Shown here piece after piece: positions 34,495 to 44,776 of a stretch of 64,000 nucleotides of DNA. The stretch's first letter is position 1. Each line of letters begins with the position of its first letter. Source of the stretch: Deuterostichococcus epilithicus. Its lineage: Eukaryota > Chlorophyta > Trebouxiophyceae > Prasiolales > Stichococcaceae. The stretch spans positions 3,162,001-3,226,000 of the forward strand of contig JAVTLE010000014.1 in assembly GCA_033439295.1 (NCBI GenBank). Reading direction: 5' to 3'. The notes under the pieces were generated by a model. It had not been told where the DNA came from, searched no databases, and saw only the letters and a program-made list of their open reading frames with translations. A program made the translations under genes and the position numbers.

Positions 34495-35460
34495 ATGCTG
34501 TGCAGACTTGGCGGCTTCAAATTGCCGCAAGGCTCCCGCTTGCTGCCGCTCGCGGTGCCGCAGCTGCGCGCTCGGCGCCTTGCAAGCTCAGAGGCCTTGG
34601 TGCAGGTCCGCCTGACACAGCTTTCAGAAGCAGTCGAACAAGCTCCGAGGTGATTATGCCGTATGTGGGCTGCCTGATGTGTTACTGAGTGAGGACAGCC
34701 ACTGCAATGGCGTCATGCATCTGCGAATCAGCGACACGTCTCTGCCGTGCAGCCGGTCTCTCTCCGAAGAGCCCGTTATCGAGGCTTGTCCCCCCCGCGC
34801 ATGCCCATTGTGCGGCGGCAGAGGCCACGTACCCTGTGGAGGATGCGGCGGCCGCGGCAGGCTTGAGCTGGGCGGCCATCACAAAAACAACCAACTTAAC
34901 ACTGCGCGGCTTGTGGGTGAGCTAACAAATGCAATACTTCTGCCCCTTGTGCAGTGCAATCACCGCCAGCATGACTGCACGGGAAGCGCTGCATGTTTGA
35001 TCCTGGCATGTGCCGGCAAACTGCGCAGGCTCTAAGTGGACAGCCCGCAGCCGCACTTTTGGTCGCACACACTTTTTCGTGTCCAAGCTGCACGCTTCAA
35101 AGGCCACTAAGTCGACGTACGCGTTGATGGTGAGCAGGGGCATCCTTGCATAACCTGCTGCTGGTTGATTAACACAAATGGAGCACAAATCTGGATGCTG
35201 AGTGGGGTTTTGCACCTTTTGACGATTCGCACGAAGCCTTGATGCACGTCCAGGTGGCAGCCTGCGGCACGAACGAGGTCACACAGTTCTGGCTGAACGC
35301 AAAGAACCTCAAGTCTCGGGAGTGTTGGTCAGCCGGCTGGCTGCAGCGCACGCAACGGCTGGCGCTGGCAGATGGCGGGCCGCCATGTAAGCTCTGTGGC
35401 GGCAGCGGGGTCCAGCTGTGTCGGCTGTGCGAGCACCGCGGCAGCGTCGTCGAAGTTTGA
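34495..35460 (+). CDS. Plastid-targeted CxxCxGxG protein of the plant type (two cysteine-pair modules)
   Basis: Four exons: 34495-34649, 34753-34916, 35029-35129 and 35254-35460; 208 aa. The ATG at 34495 starts a basic, acid-poor leader (MLCRLGGFKLPQGSRLLPLA) typical of organelle transit peptides. The first zinc-type module is CPLCGGRGHVPCGGCGGRG (C69, C72, C80, C83); a second, CKLCGGSGVQLCRLC, lies at the C-terminus (C185, C188, C196, C199). Between them are GSKWTARSRTFGRTHFFV and VTQFWLNAKNLKSRECWSAG, a block I know from uncharacterised land-plant DnaJ-like cysteine-rich proteins. There is no J domain. A chaperone or disulfide role in the plastid is only an analogy with BSD2, LQY1 and Orange. 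Splice phases (2, 1, 0) all agree. Confidence 0.8.
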
Positions 35461-35631
35461 CGGCAGCCTCGCGGTGGGTTGCGCGACAAGTTCCTGACAC
35501 AGCTACCTGCATGATGGTTCTATCCCGTACAGAGTCTATGTTGCTCGCGGTCAGCCGCTGTGGCCTTGCCATGAGCACACAGATCGGTCAGGTTGCCTCG
35601 CGAGCAGGAGGCGGATGGCACGTGCCGGCTC

Positions 35632-37784
35632 ATGCCGCTGCTGTGCGAAGTCACGGAGGCTCAGGAGGCTGGCAGCTTGCAGCAGGCGGCAGTGCTCGCG
35701 CTGGCGGCTCTGTCGCTGGTTGGGGACGCAGGGGACGGCGGCGGCATCGAAGCCGACCTCGCGGCTGCTGCCGGACAGGTCGCTTACATGCTGGTGAGCT
35801 GTCGGTACAGGGCCGCTGCAAGGCTCGTCCCAGCGCCTGGCCTGCCTTCAGACATGTTGCCTCGCGGTTGGCTGTTTGGCGGCGCATGCTGTTGAAACCA
35901 ATCTGTTTGTCCGGTGACAGGCGCTGGCACTATGCCAGGTTGGCAAGCACGCGCTCGCCGATCAGCTGCTTGGCGGGTTGGGGTGCTGCCACCGGCTCGC
36001 TCCCGCCATCTTTGCGCCCGCTTCCAGCGGTTCCGCTGGGCTGAAGGTCGCCGACCCCCGCGGCGCGACCCCGTGCGTGTTCGAGGACGCACTGCCAGGC
36101 AAGCCGCCTGCAGCCTGCCTGCGGAGGTCCAGTCAGATTGTTGCGTTTTCGTTGGAAAATGTGCCGAAAGCTCATGTCGGTGTGCTGCTGCACAGGTGGT
36201 CTGTTCAGAGCCTTGCAAAATGGCTTCGCCCGCGACGGTGCCTTCTGGCGGGAGCATCGATACTTCGACCCAGAGACGCCTTTCTTCAGCTTCCATTACA
36301 GCCTGGCGAGTGCTGGGGGCACTGCTGTTGTAAATTTGAGGCGTCAGGAATTCGGACTGTGTGGGTGCACTCACTGCGACCAGAATGACGAGACGCTGCA
36401 GGGGTTCTGGCACTCACGATCTTGTGCCACTGGACCCAGGCAGACGAGCCACACACCCCGCTGGAGACGACGATGAGGCTGCTGGCAGACAGGCTGGCAG
36501 ACACCCTGCCTGCTGCCTGGTGGCAGGACGTTGCTGCAGTCGAATGGCAAGCTCCGACCATCCACCCGTTGCGCCTGCACCATGTCGTGGCACTGGCTGC
36601 TGTTGGTCTCTGTACCACTGCTGCGCATGCTGCTGTGCATGGTGCTGTGCATGGTGCTTCGCAGCCACAATGTCAGCCTGCCGTTTCATCGCCTGCTCAT
36701 GCTCGACCGGTCCAAGCTGGGGGCGAGCGCTGAATTGTATCATGCAGGTGGGCGCACGTGCGGCAGCCGGGCGATCCGCACCAGCTGCACTTTGACCTGG
36801 ACGAGACGCGGTTACGGCGCGGCCGTCAGCACTACACACGGCGGCACCCAGTAAGCCTGAGGGGATCATCATCTTTGCTCTGAAGCTGATTTGGCACGGC
36901 TGCTGACGCGTGTCCAGCGGCCTTCTTGGGTGGACAAGTCGACCTTCGTAAACAATGAGGTTGCTGAACTCCTCTTCCTTTCTTTTCAGGTGTGCAGCAG
37001 CGTCCTGTACCTTAGCGACAGCGGCGGTCCGACCGTGGTGATCAACCAGACGCCGGAGGACGCACTGGGGTCCGAGGCCTGGCTGGTGCGGCCCCGCAGC
37101 GGGCGCCTGACCGTTTTCCGAGGCGACCTGCTGCATGGCGTGCTGCCAGGTGCAGTGCGTCTGCCTCGTCGATAACCGTTCTTTGGCGCATCAGGCATCA
37201 CCGGCAGTGTGGACCTCCAGAAGGGCACCATTGTGGTTAGCCAAGAAGCCTGTGCAGAGCAGCACCCAGCAGACTGAGATGCTGCTCGAGCACGGAAAAG
37301 TTGCGAAAATCACCACAGACAGCATCTGCTTAACCACGATTCGCTTTTCGCAGGCAAGCCGGAGCAGGAGGGCAGCCGCGTCACGCTGGTTCTGGCTTGG
37401 TGGACTGACGAGCACGGTGCTGCCAGAGGGCCTGCGGGCAGTGGCCCCGCCCGGCATCCTCCCTGGCGCCAACCGGCGGTGGCACAGCAACAGCACTTGG
37501 CCTGGCCCACATCATTCCGCTGCCAGTCGGGTGCAGACGCGTCCGTGAAAGCTGGATGGCAGCACCAGCAGCCGCCGCCTCTGGAGGCTTCAGCCGTCAG
37601 CCCGGAGCCTGTGTCACCCGTGTGGGTGGAGGTGGCGGCGGCTAACCTGGCTGGAAAGGACGACAGCCAGGAGGCCGAGATTTATCTCAGGAAGCGGCCA
37701 CGACGTGCAGCTACCTGCCTGCCAATGCCGCCGCTGCGATTCTTCCTGGTGGATAAGGCACAGATCCAGGACACATACAGATAA
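35632..37784 (+). CDS. 2-oxoglutarate/Fe(II) oxygenase-like protein
   Basis: Seven exons: 35632-35793, 35921-36098, 36196-36305, 36440-36546, 36748-36850, 36990-37149 and 37354-37784; 416 aa. The N-terminal part is an Ala/Leu-rich helical region. The oxygenase core begins VFEDALPGGLFRALQNGF and FWREHRYFDPETPFFSFHYS. The iron ligands are H200 and D202 in HQLHFDLDE and H269 in RGDLLHGVLPG, with R282 in SRVTLVLAWW as the likely 2OG-binding Arg. This is the JBP/prolyl-hydroxylase-like double-stranded beta-helix pattern. The substrate is unknown. The C-terminal 120 residues are Gln/Pro-rich. Introns 2, 3 and 4 all need GC donors (36099 CCAG|GCAAGC, 36306 CTG|GCGAGT, 36547 ATG|GCAAGC). The start at 35632 is the first convincing ATG; the true start may be upstream. 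Confidence 0.8.
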
Positions 37785-38218
37785 GAGTCGCACCGCTGTG
37801 CCAGGCGTACGATTGACGGGTTGTGACTTCTAAATTGCAAATCCGCAGAACTCTTGACTCTTCCTTATACTGTAAACTAGGAGCAAGCTGTGCAAATGCT
37901 GGTACGAAACTCTTGTGTCGGGGTACACGTCAGTTGAGCTGCACGCTCACGCGCCCTCTGCCCCGGCCACGCCCATCCCCCCTGCCCCTGCCGTGGCCTC
38001 TGAGTGGGGCATGCCGCCGCGAGCGACCAAAGGTGATCTGCTCCGGCTGACTGGGGCGCCCCAGCCCAGACAGCTTCGACATCTCGTGGACCAGCTGTGT
38101 GGCAGGCGCTGGCTGGGCTGCTGCGTCCGCTTCCCGACCTGCAGTGGGACATCAGCGATGTGAACCACCCATCCGGACGCGCATGCTTGAAACTAGAATA
38201 TGCAGCAGCACAAGGTAC
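37785..38218. other. Convergent intergenic spacer
   Basis: Between the oxygenase-like gene (+) and the ZNF511-like gene (-). Proline-rich plus-strand frames near 37915-38163 have no recognised motif and are judged non-coding. Confidence 0.45.
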
Positions 38219-39355
38219 CTATGATGCATAGCCAGACCACTTACAACAGCTCGCTTGTGAAGCGATTGTCTTTGAAAGCGGCGTGGCATTCGAATCATCA
38301 CCTGCATCGCGACTGCCTGGGGGTTCGCCGCGGTGCCCCGGCTTCCCCGGCTTGGGCGTGAACCGCCGCAGCTGCTCTGCGGGCCGCACCTGGCCCTTGT
38401 GCCGCCGCACGTGCATGCTCTCGAAGTTGAAGCCCTTTGGGAAGCAGTGCACGCCGATGAGGTGCTGCTTGCGCTCTCCCACCGTCGCAAACTGCGCCAG
38501 AAGTTCGCGGTGCTGATCTTCCCGTGCAACATCACCGCATGCCGGGCCGACGCCGGGACACTTTCCTTCTTACGAACTTGCAACGATGCAGCGGCGCACT
38601 CGGCATCGTGTGAACGACTTCACGGCACGGGGCTCACCTTCTTGTGGCAGGTTTCCAGCAGGCACCGAAACACCTGTGCGTGCGGGAAGCAATGTTGCCG
38701 ATGCGGCTCAAGTGCAAATCATCTACCAACACCAATGAGATCTTCCAAGCATCACCCGCTCCCCGCATCCACATCGTGTACCGCAGAGCTGAAGGTGCGG
38801 CGGTGCTCCGCTCCGACCCACCTTGAGCTTGCGGGCAACCTGGGCCGCGAAAAAGGAGTCGTGCACCTCCGACAGGTGCAGGTCCAGCAGGTGGCGACTG
38901 GGCAGCGCCGCCCAGCACACGCTGCAGCACAGCACCTCCTGCGGGCCGCGCTGCTGTGCGCCCGCCGCCAGGTCCGCCAGCAGCGCTGCTTCCTCCTCTG
39001 CTGGCACCTGTGTAACCGCAACGTAGCGTGGCTGTGCAACAATCTTCAGCAGTAATTGGACGCATGCCTTGGTTGCCTGCTGCCAGCCGCCGTAGGTACC
39101 GCTTGATGCTTGCTGTGTGTCGCACAGGACCACCTTGGCAGGACAGGGCATCGGTAGCTCTGTGGGGACGCGAGGCAGGCACACCTGGACAGCGGCGTCA
39201 CGCAGCGCCAGCTGCCGCTCGATATTGGCCGACTCAAATAACTTCGCATCAGGCGGCAGCCTGCGCCGGTGGCCGACAAACATTGGCAGCGCACGCCTGT
39301 GCTGCGGCTGCGACGCGCCGCTCGGCTGGCTAACGTTGTCAGCCTTTGAAGTCAT
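38219..39355 (-). CDS. ZNF511: ZNF511-like C2H2 zinc-finger protein
   Basis: Three exons in transcript order: 39355-38822, 38673-38638 and 38491-38219; up to 280 aa. Finger 1 has C144, C147, H160 and H165 in CWAALPSRHLLDLHLSEVHD, followed by SFFAAQVARKLK; the family word EVHDSFF is diagnostic. Finger 2 spans the splice: FRCLLETCHKKFATVGERKQ (C182, C187, H200, H205), then FPKGFNFESMHVRRHKGQ and a Gly/Pro-rich tail. ZNF511 proteins are nuclear and poorly characterised. Within exon 1 the segment starting CAG|GTGTGC near 39180 and ending near CACAG could be an in-frame intron, which would shorten the protein. The start lies 39 nt after the stop of the 109-aa gene on the same strand. Confidence 0.85.
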
Positions 39356-39394
39356 AGTGCTGCCGCCTAGGTGCAAGCCCACTGGCAGCTGGCT

Positions 39395-39837
39395 TCACGG
39401 CTGTGCGGCGTCTATGGTCACATCGCCCTGCTGCTGTCCGCCACCCTGCCGCAGCTGGATGAGGTGCTCCTGCAGGCGCTGCAGCTGTGACAGCTGTGCT
39501 GCGTTTGCTGCTGCTGCTGCTGCGGTAGCGGCGCCTGCTGCATCGCCGGCAGCTATGTGCAAATCGACATCATCCGCCCGGAGCTGCGCCTTGTAGCGTT
39601 CCTGTGACGCGATGAGAGCAAGCACAGCCAGGACGTTACCGACAGCAGTACGGGCGGCATTTTCACCGCGCGGGCAGGTAGCGTTTCGGCAATCAGTGCC
39701 ACACTGGGACTTACCAGGTCGTGCAGGGCCTGGCTGCACGCCTCCTGAAACGCCTTGTGCGCCTGCTGGAAGGCCTGGTTTGATACTTCCGATGCGCCAG
39801 GTGGCTGCTGCTGACTGAGGCTGCGAAGTGGACACAT
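39395..39837 (-). CDS. 109-aa helical protein, function unknown
   Basis: Two exons in transcript order: 39837-39715 (donor CTG|GTAAGT) and 39601-39395, both phase 0. The protein starts MCPLRSLSQQQPPG, then NQAFQQAHKAFQEACSQALH and ERYKAQLRADDVDLHIAAGD, an Ala-rich helix, and a Leu/Gln-rich heptad-like segment, LSQLQRLQEHLIQLRQ. It is predicted all-helical and could be a small complex subunit; the length and pattern recall Mediator tail/head subunits, but I cannot identify it. It precedes the ZNF511-like gene by 39 nt on the same strand. Confidence 0.6.
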
Positions 39838-40390
39838 CGACGTTTCCTTCAGCTGAAGTGCGCATCATGAGAAGTGTGCCGCACAAGGCGCTGCAAAGTG
39901 CGCTGAGCGGATCCTGAGTTCAGAGTAGGGAGTCGCTCACGGCAGGCTGACGGCGGAGGCAATACCTTTGCTGCGACGACGCGTCTTGCACGCCAGCAAG
40001 AGTCGTCAGCAGAAGCTGCAAGCGGACAAATTGAAAGTCAGCCGAAATCGGACCACAACTTTCACTTCAAGGTTGAGCTCGGTACGCCAATGTCGCCTCA
40101 CACCTCGTAAGAAGCCTGCAGAGTGTCCATGCGGATTGCAATCGGGAAATTGCAATGGATTTCTGCTGTGATGGGTTTCGGTGGAATTCGGAACCAACTT
40201 TCCGGAACCGAACGCGCAATTCCGGAACTGCAAGACACCCACGTAGAAGCTGTGTGCAACCCATTCTGCAGACCGGCCCCTCTCCGCAGACCACAGTCTA
40301 TTCAAATCTCATCTTTCCGTGATCTATCCACAACCTACGCTTTTGCTTCGCACCTGCTCAATTTTTCGTACCAAGCTAAACAAACGCAGG
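39838..40390. promoter_or_regulatory. Divergent promoter region
   Basis: About 550 bases between the 109-aa gene (-) and the Rrt8-like gene (+). The part from 40130 to 40290 is noticeably less GC-rich and contains repeated GGAATT/AATTCC words. No exon is recognised. Confidence 0.4.
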
Positions 40391-41930
40391 ATGAGCACGG
40401 CACTATACCCCCTGCGAGGCCTGCTGTACATCGTGCAGCACAGAGTATTTCCTCTCAAGAAGATTGGGATGCAAACACTAGGCACAAACGCAGTTGTGTC
40501 GCTGGCGTTCCTCGCAGCGCTGTACACAAAGTGAGTGGCGCCGCATTGCATGTACATGCGCAAACCTGCTGCAGCGTCTTCCTGTAACTTCGGTTTCAAC
40601 CAAGGTTCCCACCGTTATACCTCTGTACCCGATGCAGGGGATGGTCGCTGCAAGGAGGCATCATCTCCAGCGTGCTGGGTCGTGGTTTGCTCAGCACCAT
40701 GGCCGTCCAGGCGCTGCTGGCATCGGAGGCCCTGATGGCGCTGTACCTGCTGCTGCGCCGGACGCTGGCCTCCTCCAGCACAGTCATGTTCGATGCGGTA
40801 AGCTGCTCTGCATATATCAGTCCCCTATGTCGGGTCTCTCTGTTCACTGTCGTTTCCGATGTGCTCATGGCGTGCACGAGCAGTGCCTGTGGCAGAGGGA
40901 AGAGGAAACTCTGCTTGCATCATGCGCAGGTGCTGGCGCACCGAGGCGTGAAGGACGTCAAGAAGTTCAGTTCAGCCGAGCTTGACGAGATCCGAGCCGC
41001 GGCAGCGAAGCAGAAGCAGCAAAGCAACGCTGAAGTGCAGCAGTGGGGTGTGCTGGGAAAGCTTGTGCGGTTTGCCTTCCGGCAAGTGGGCCAGCGCGTG
41101 GTGACTGCGCCGCTGCTGCTCATCCCAGGTAGGCCGCCAGCTTGCGCAAAGGCGCTCCCAATACGTCCAGCAGCTCATCTGCTAAACTCTTGCATACACG
41201 CTGTCGTATTGACTGGCATTGCAGCTTGTGTTTGTTGCCATGCTATCTTGCATTTGAAGCATGGGTTCGTGGCCGCAGGTGTCGGAATACTCGCATATCT
41301 GTGGGCCAATGCACTGGATGAAGGTGTGCGATACAGCACGAGTCCGCGTTGTTGCGACGCCTGGCCATCTAATGCCAAAGCAGTTTCCAACTGTGCTGAA
41401 CACTTACGTGACTCTGACCCACATTCATCCTGCTGGCTCAGGCACAGCATGTCACCAGCGCTTCTTCAAGCGGAAGGTGACAGTTTCTTTTGCATCCTTG
41501 AAACCTGCGCATCACCTGCAAAGGCGGCCTGTCAGTCCACAAGTGCACTTGCAGCGACCTCCATGTCCACCCCCCTACGTGCAGGGGGTGGCTGATGACA
41601 GCTTGCAAAAGGCGATTGCAAGCTCCAGAACGTCAGAGTACATGACGTTCGGGGCGGTCGCAATGGTGTTCAACCTCGTCCCTGTTGTCAACTATGTGCT
41701 GAACTTCGGCAACGCAGCCGGCGCTGCACTGTGGGCGGCCGACATGGAGGCGAGCGCTTTGTCCGCTTCGAGGTCTAGTCCAGGACGATGCATCATCGGC
41801 CGCAATGCTTGGCTTGTCAACCTGGCAGCATCGACTGACCGTGGCAGCAGGCTCACGGTGTCAATCGCTGTTGCAGGTGAGCGGCAACAAGTGGCTGCGG
41901 CCGGATGGCGCGACCACGAAACAGAAGTAG
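40391..41930 (+). CDS. Rrt8/Lds/EI24-like multispan membrane protein
   Basis: Seven exons: 40391-40530, 40638-40797, 40930-41128, 41279-41323, 41442-41476, 41585-41749 and 41877-41930; 265 aa. The N-terminus MSTALYPLRGLLYIVQHR and the C-terminal block MVFNLVPVVNYVLNFGNAAG followed by ALWAADME are the signature of the fungal Rrt8/Lds1/Lds2 lipid-droplet and spore-wall proteins, which belong with the EI24/CysZ-like family. Between them are hydrophobic helices (TNAVVSLAFLAALY, VQALLASEALMALYLLL, VVTAPLLLIPGVGILAYLWA) and a charged loop with KKFSSAELDEIRAAA. In fungi the family is tied to lipid droplets and spore-wall assembly; its role in algae is not known to me. The last intron needs a GC donor, GAG|GCGAGC at 41750. 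The start is the only ATG that gives the family N-terminus. Confidence 0.8.
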
Positions 41931-42301
41931 GCGCAGGCGCATTGCTGCCAAGCAGCACGGGCCTGCGCACAAGACAGACAGCGTGATATGACTGTGACGC
42001 AAGCAAAGATGCATTTTTGGGACTCTCCAACGATGCCTGGATGCTATTTGACAGACGCTCACCTTGCACAAGCTTGACCGGTCATGTCAAGCTGCACCCC
42101 TGTCTGCACCTTTGTAGACTGGAGATTGTGAATTTCCCTCTACCTAGTTCCGGCACAGATGAGACGGGCTCCCCTAGTCCCTGCAAGAGCTCTGAAAGGC
42201 AGGAAGCTACCGTGTACCCACCCACGTGCACCCACCCGCAGGACATGTATGACTAGTCCAGCTCCACAGGCGACACAATCTTTCAAAAGTAAATCACAAC
42301 G
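41931..42301. other. Intergenic spacer
   Basis: Same-strand spacer of 371 bases between the Rrt8-like gene and the disordered-protein gene; 3' UTR and promoter. Nothing is recognised. Confidence 0.45.
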
Positions 42302-43868
42302 ATGGCTTCATCTAATCTCTGCAACAAGATGCGCGCCGCGACGCTGCGTCTTCCGGTGGACAGGTGAACCCCGAAAGCTGGCGTGCACAGACCCCGTGCA
42401 GAGTGGTCAAAGCGCGTCGGAATTCTATGCAGCGGCCTGATCCTTCGCTTAAACGCAGGCTGCACGCCTTTCGATCGGGCGCCGCGGCTTCAAGCATCAC
42501 AGGTCTTCCTGCAACTATCCCGACATCGTCTCCAGCCGAGCCAAATTTACCCACGCCATACCTGCAGCTGGGCCCCTGGCTGATCAACCCTGCCTCGGCA
42601 GATGTCGGTACTGCAGGATCCGTCCCGAACTTCGGGCTGGCGACCTCCCATATGCAGGAGGCTAAGTCGCAGGGACGCCAGGGATCAGGTGCGCCATGAT
42701 GCATGGTGCTGGAAGCGTTCTGCGATCAGCTCCCACGTTGATGCTTCACAGCAACCTCAAGTGATCATCCGAGATCATCGTCGTCAACACGTGCAGGCGA
42801 CACACCAGCCGAGAACCCGCGCAATGATGTGCCACCAATCCCTCCGGAGGAGCGCGAGCAGAACCCAGGCAAGCTCTTTTCTGCCTGCATTTCGTTGCTG
42901 CGGCAGGTTCGTGATATGAAGTCGGTCATAGCAGGCTTGATTGCAATAGCACCATTGGTGATCTGGACTCTGCTGGAGGTCGTGCATGTTGAGGCGCATG
43001 TCATGGGCATGCAGAGGTGCCGCCGAGCCCGGATGAGACGTCTGCCACTGCCAACCAGAGCGACTACAGCAGCCCTGGCGAGCACCCGGCGCAGGACAAG
43101 GAGAATGTCAAGCCGGACATGGACAACGCTAGCGAGGCTGTGAAGCAGCGGGTGAGTACCTGTCGCAGCGTCCGGCAGGGTCTTGACCAGCCTGCTCCGT
43201 TGCACTGGGCCGTGCCACAGCCGGAGTCGACACACTTAGCCTGTATGATCAAATAGCTTTGCGAAGGTTGCTGTGCCCAGATGCATGAAGCTGTGGGATT
43301 CTATCGGCACCACCCTGCTCTCAAAAGGTCAGACGCTACACTCAGGACGCGTGAATGCCGCCTCAATCCTCTGTGCAGGCTGCCGCCGGGGAGACCAGCA
43401 CCGTGACGTTCAGCGACCCTGAGGCGGCCACCGAGATGCGCGAGTATGTGCGAAACAGCGATGCGCGCCTGGCCGTGCGTGCGGTGCCCAGCGAGCAGCA
43501 GCAGCAGCACGATGGCGCCGACAGCGTGTTCACGGCACCGGTGGAGACGCTGCTGGAGACGCCCCTGCAAGCCGCTGACAAGGACGGTGACGGGTCGACA
43601 GGTGTGGTCGACTTCCATGCATACTAACACCTACCAGACTTGCAGCTGCCAGCAAGGTGCAGCGGCTTGCACATCCGCCAGCAAGACTGCAGGGGGCGTG
43701 AGCTGTGTGCAGGATTGTCTTGCGCCCCTCTGGAGTTTCTGAGCCAGACTCGTGTGTGCCGCAGGGCCTGCGAGCCACGACGACCAGCCTCCAGGCGTGG
43801 ACGCCGACCCAAACGTCGTCCCGCCTTCCGACGACTCAAAGGGGACAGACAAGGGAGGCGACAATTGA
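42302..43868 (+). CDS. Acidic, low-complexity (disordered) protein, unknown
   Basis: Six exons: 42302-42363, 42459-42688, 42797-42868, 43015-43151, 43379-43601 and 43765-43868; 275 aa, all phases consistent (2, 1, 1, 0, 1). The first 45 residues are Ser/Arg-rich and nearly acid-free, like an organelle transit peptide. The remainder is rich in Pro, Ser, Asp, Glu and Ala, with PPIPPEEREQNPEVPPSPDE, a short helix EAATEMREYVRNSDARLAV, four Gln residues and an Asp/Gly tail (SDDSKGTDKGGDN). No domain is recognised. Intron 3 is modelled with a GC donor (CCAG|GCAAGC at 42869). The agreement of five phased junctions is the main support that the gene is real. Confidence 0.55.
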
Positions 43869-44214
43869 GCATTCATAAAATGCAGTCTCTGACAGATTCA
43901 AGCAGGTCTGGAAGTTGCCAGGCAAGGGCAGTAGGTAGCGTGGGCGCTTCTTCGAAGAAACTTTAGATGTACACATGGATGCGACACAAGCTGCGCGATT
44001 TGAGTCGATCTGTACATAATTATCAATAAAACGATGTGGCCCCTCGTGTGGCAAGTAGCAACTCGAGTTGCCCTCTAGAGCAAGACTCTCTTGTTGAAAC
44101 AGGCAGACAATGACTTCCGAACTAGTGCGGTTTACACCAGCTGCCACGGCACACCTCAGCTGCACATGGTGGGTGTCCGTTCTTGTGCTCAACGATCTCA
44201 AATGTTAGGCTGCT
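43869..44214. other. Convergent spacer
   Basis: Between the disordered-protein gene (+) and the tentative RD-repeat gene (-). It includes AATTATCAATAAAACG near 44017-44032, an AATAAA-like poly(A) context on the plus strand. No exon is seen. Confidence 0.4.
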
Positions 44215-44776
44215 TCAACCCCCGTCCCGATCCCGATCGCGATCTCGATCCCTGTCCCTGCCATTGAGCGATGATGGAGTGTTGTGCCCGGCTGGGGGCG
44301 AAGACCGCCGCCTCCGCTTGGTGTTGGATATGATGGCTGCAAGGTCCTCCTGCGAGGACAGACGAAAACATCGAGTAGACTGTTTGCACAACTGGCGTTG
44401 CCACTCGTAATGAACACTGCTTGGCAAGCGGCGGGGGCCGCCGTTGGGTCAAATCTGTTTCATGATGCAATGGTGTTTTGTAGGTTTGTTGATTCAGCCG
44501 CAGTGCCATGGTGGGCATGGAGAAGTATTGCTGATGGGAGGACCATGAGTGTGCGTGCTGAGGCACACATGGAAAGGTCTCGACTCAACCATCGCTGCAC
44601 ACGACTGAACTTGCTCATGCAACTCCTCGCCAAGTTGCACCACGACTCATTTGATCCTGACATAGGTGCCTCAAACGGCAGGGTCCAGAGTGAAGAGCGG
44701 CATTCACCTCTATCTCCTGGGGGTCCAGCGTCAGCTTGTAGAATGGCCTTTTATAAGGGAGTGTCGGGGGCGGCAT
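44215..44776 (-). CDS. Tentative small nuclear-type protein with Arg-Asp repeat tail
   Basis: Two exons in transcript order, 44776-44708 and 44349-44215, both phase 0, joined by an intron with donor GAG|GTGAAT and acceptor CTCGCAG|GAGGAC; 67 aa. The first encodes MPPPTLPYKRPFYKLTLDPQ; the second EDLAAIISNTKRRRRSSPP and a tail of alternating Arg-Asp pairs. The RRRR run looks like a nuclear localisation signal, and RD/RS repeats are common in RNA-processing factors. The second exon is the better supported part. The gene may have further 5' exons. TATAAAAGG lies inside the first exon on this strand, so that block could instead be a core promoter. Confidence 0.4.

Noticed and set aside
44183-44410. 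Plus-strand Ser-Arg repeat frame suggesting an SR splicing factor
   Set aside because: It is the antisense reading of the GATC-type repeat that encodes the Arg-Asp tail on the minus strand, which has the better exon edges.
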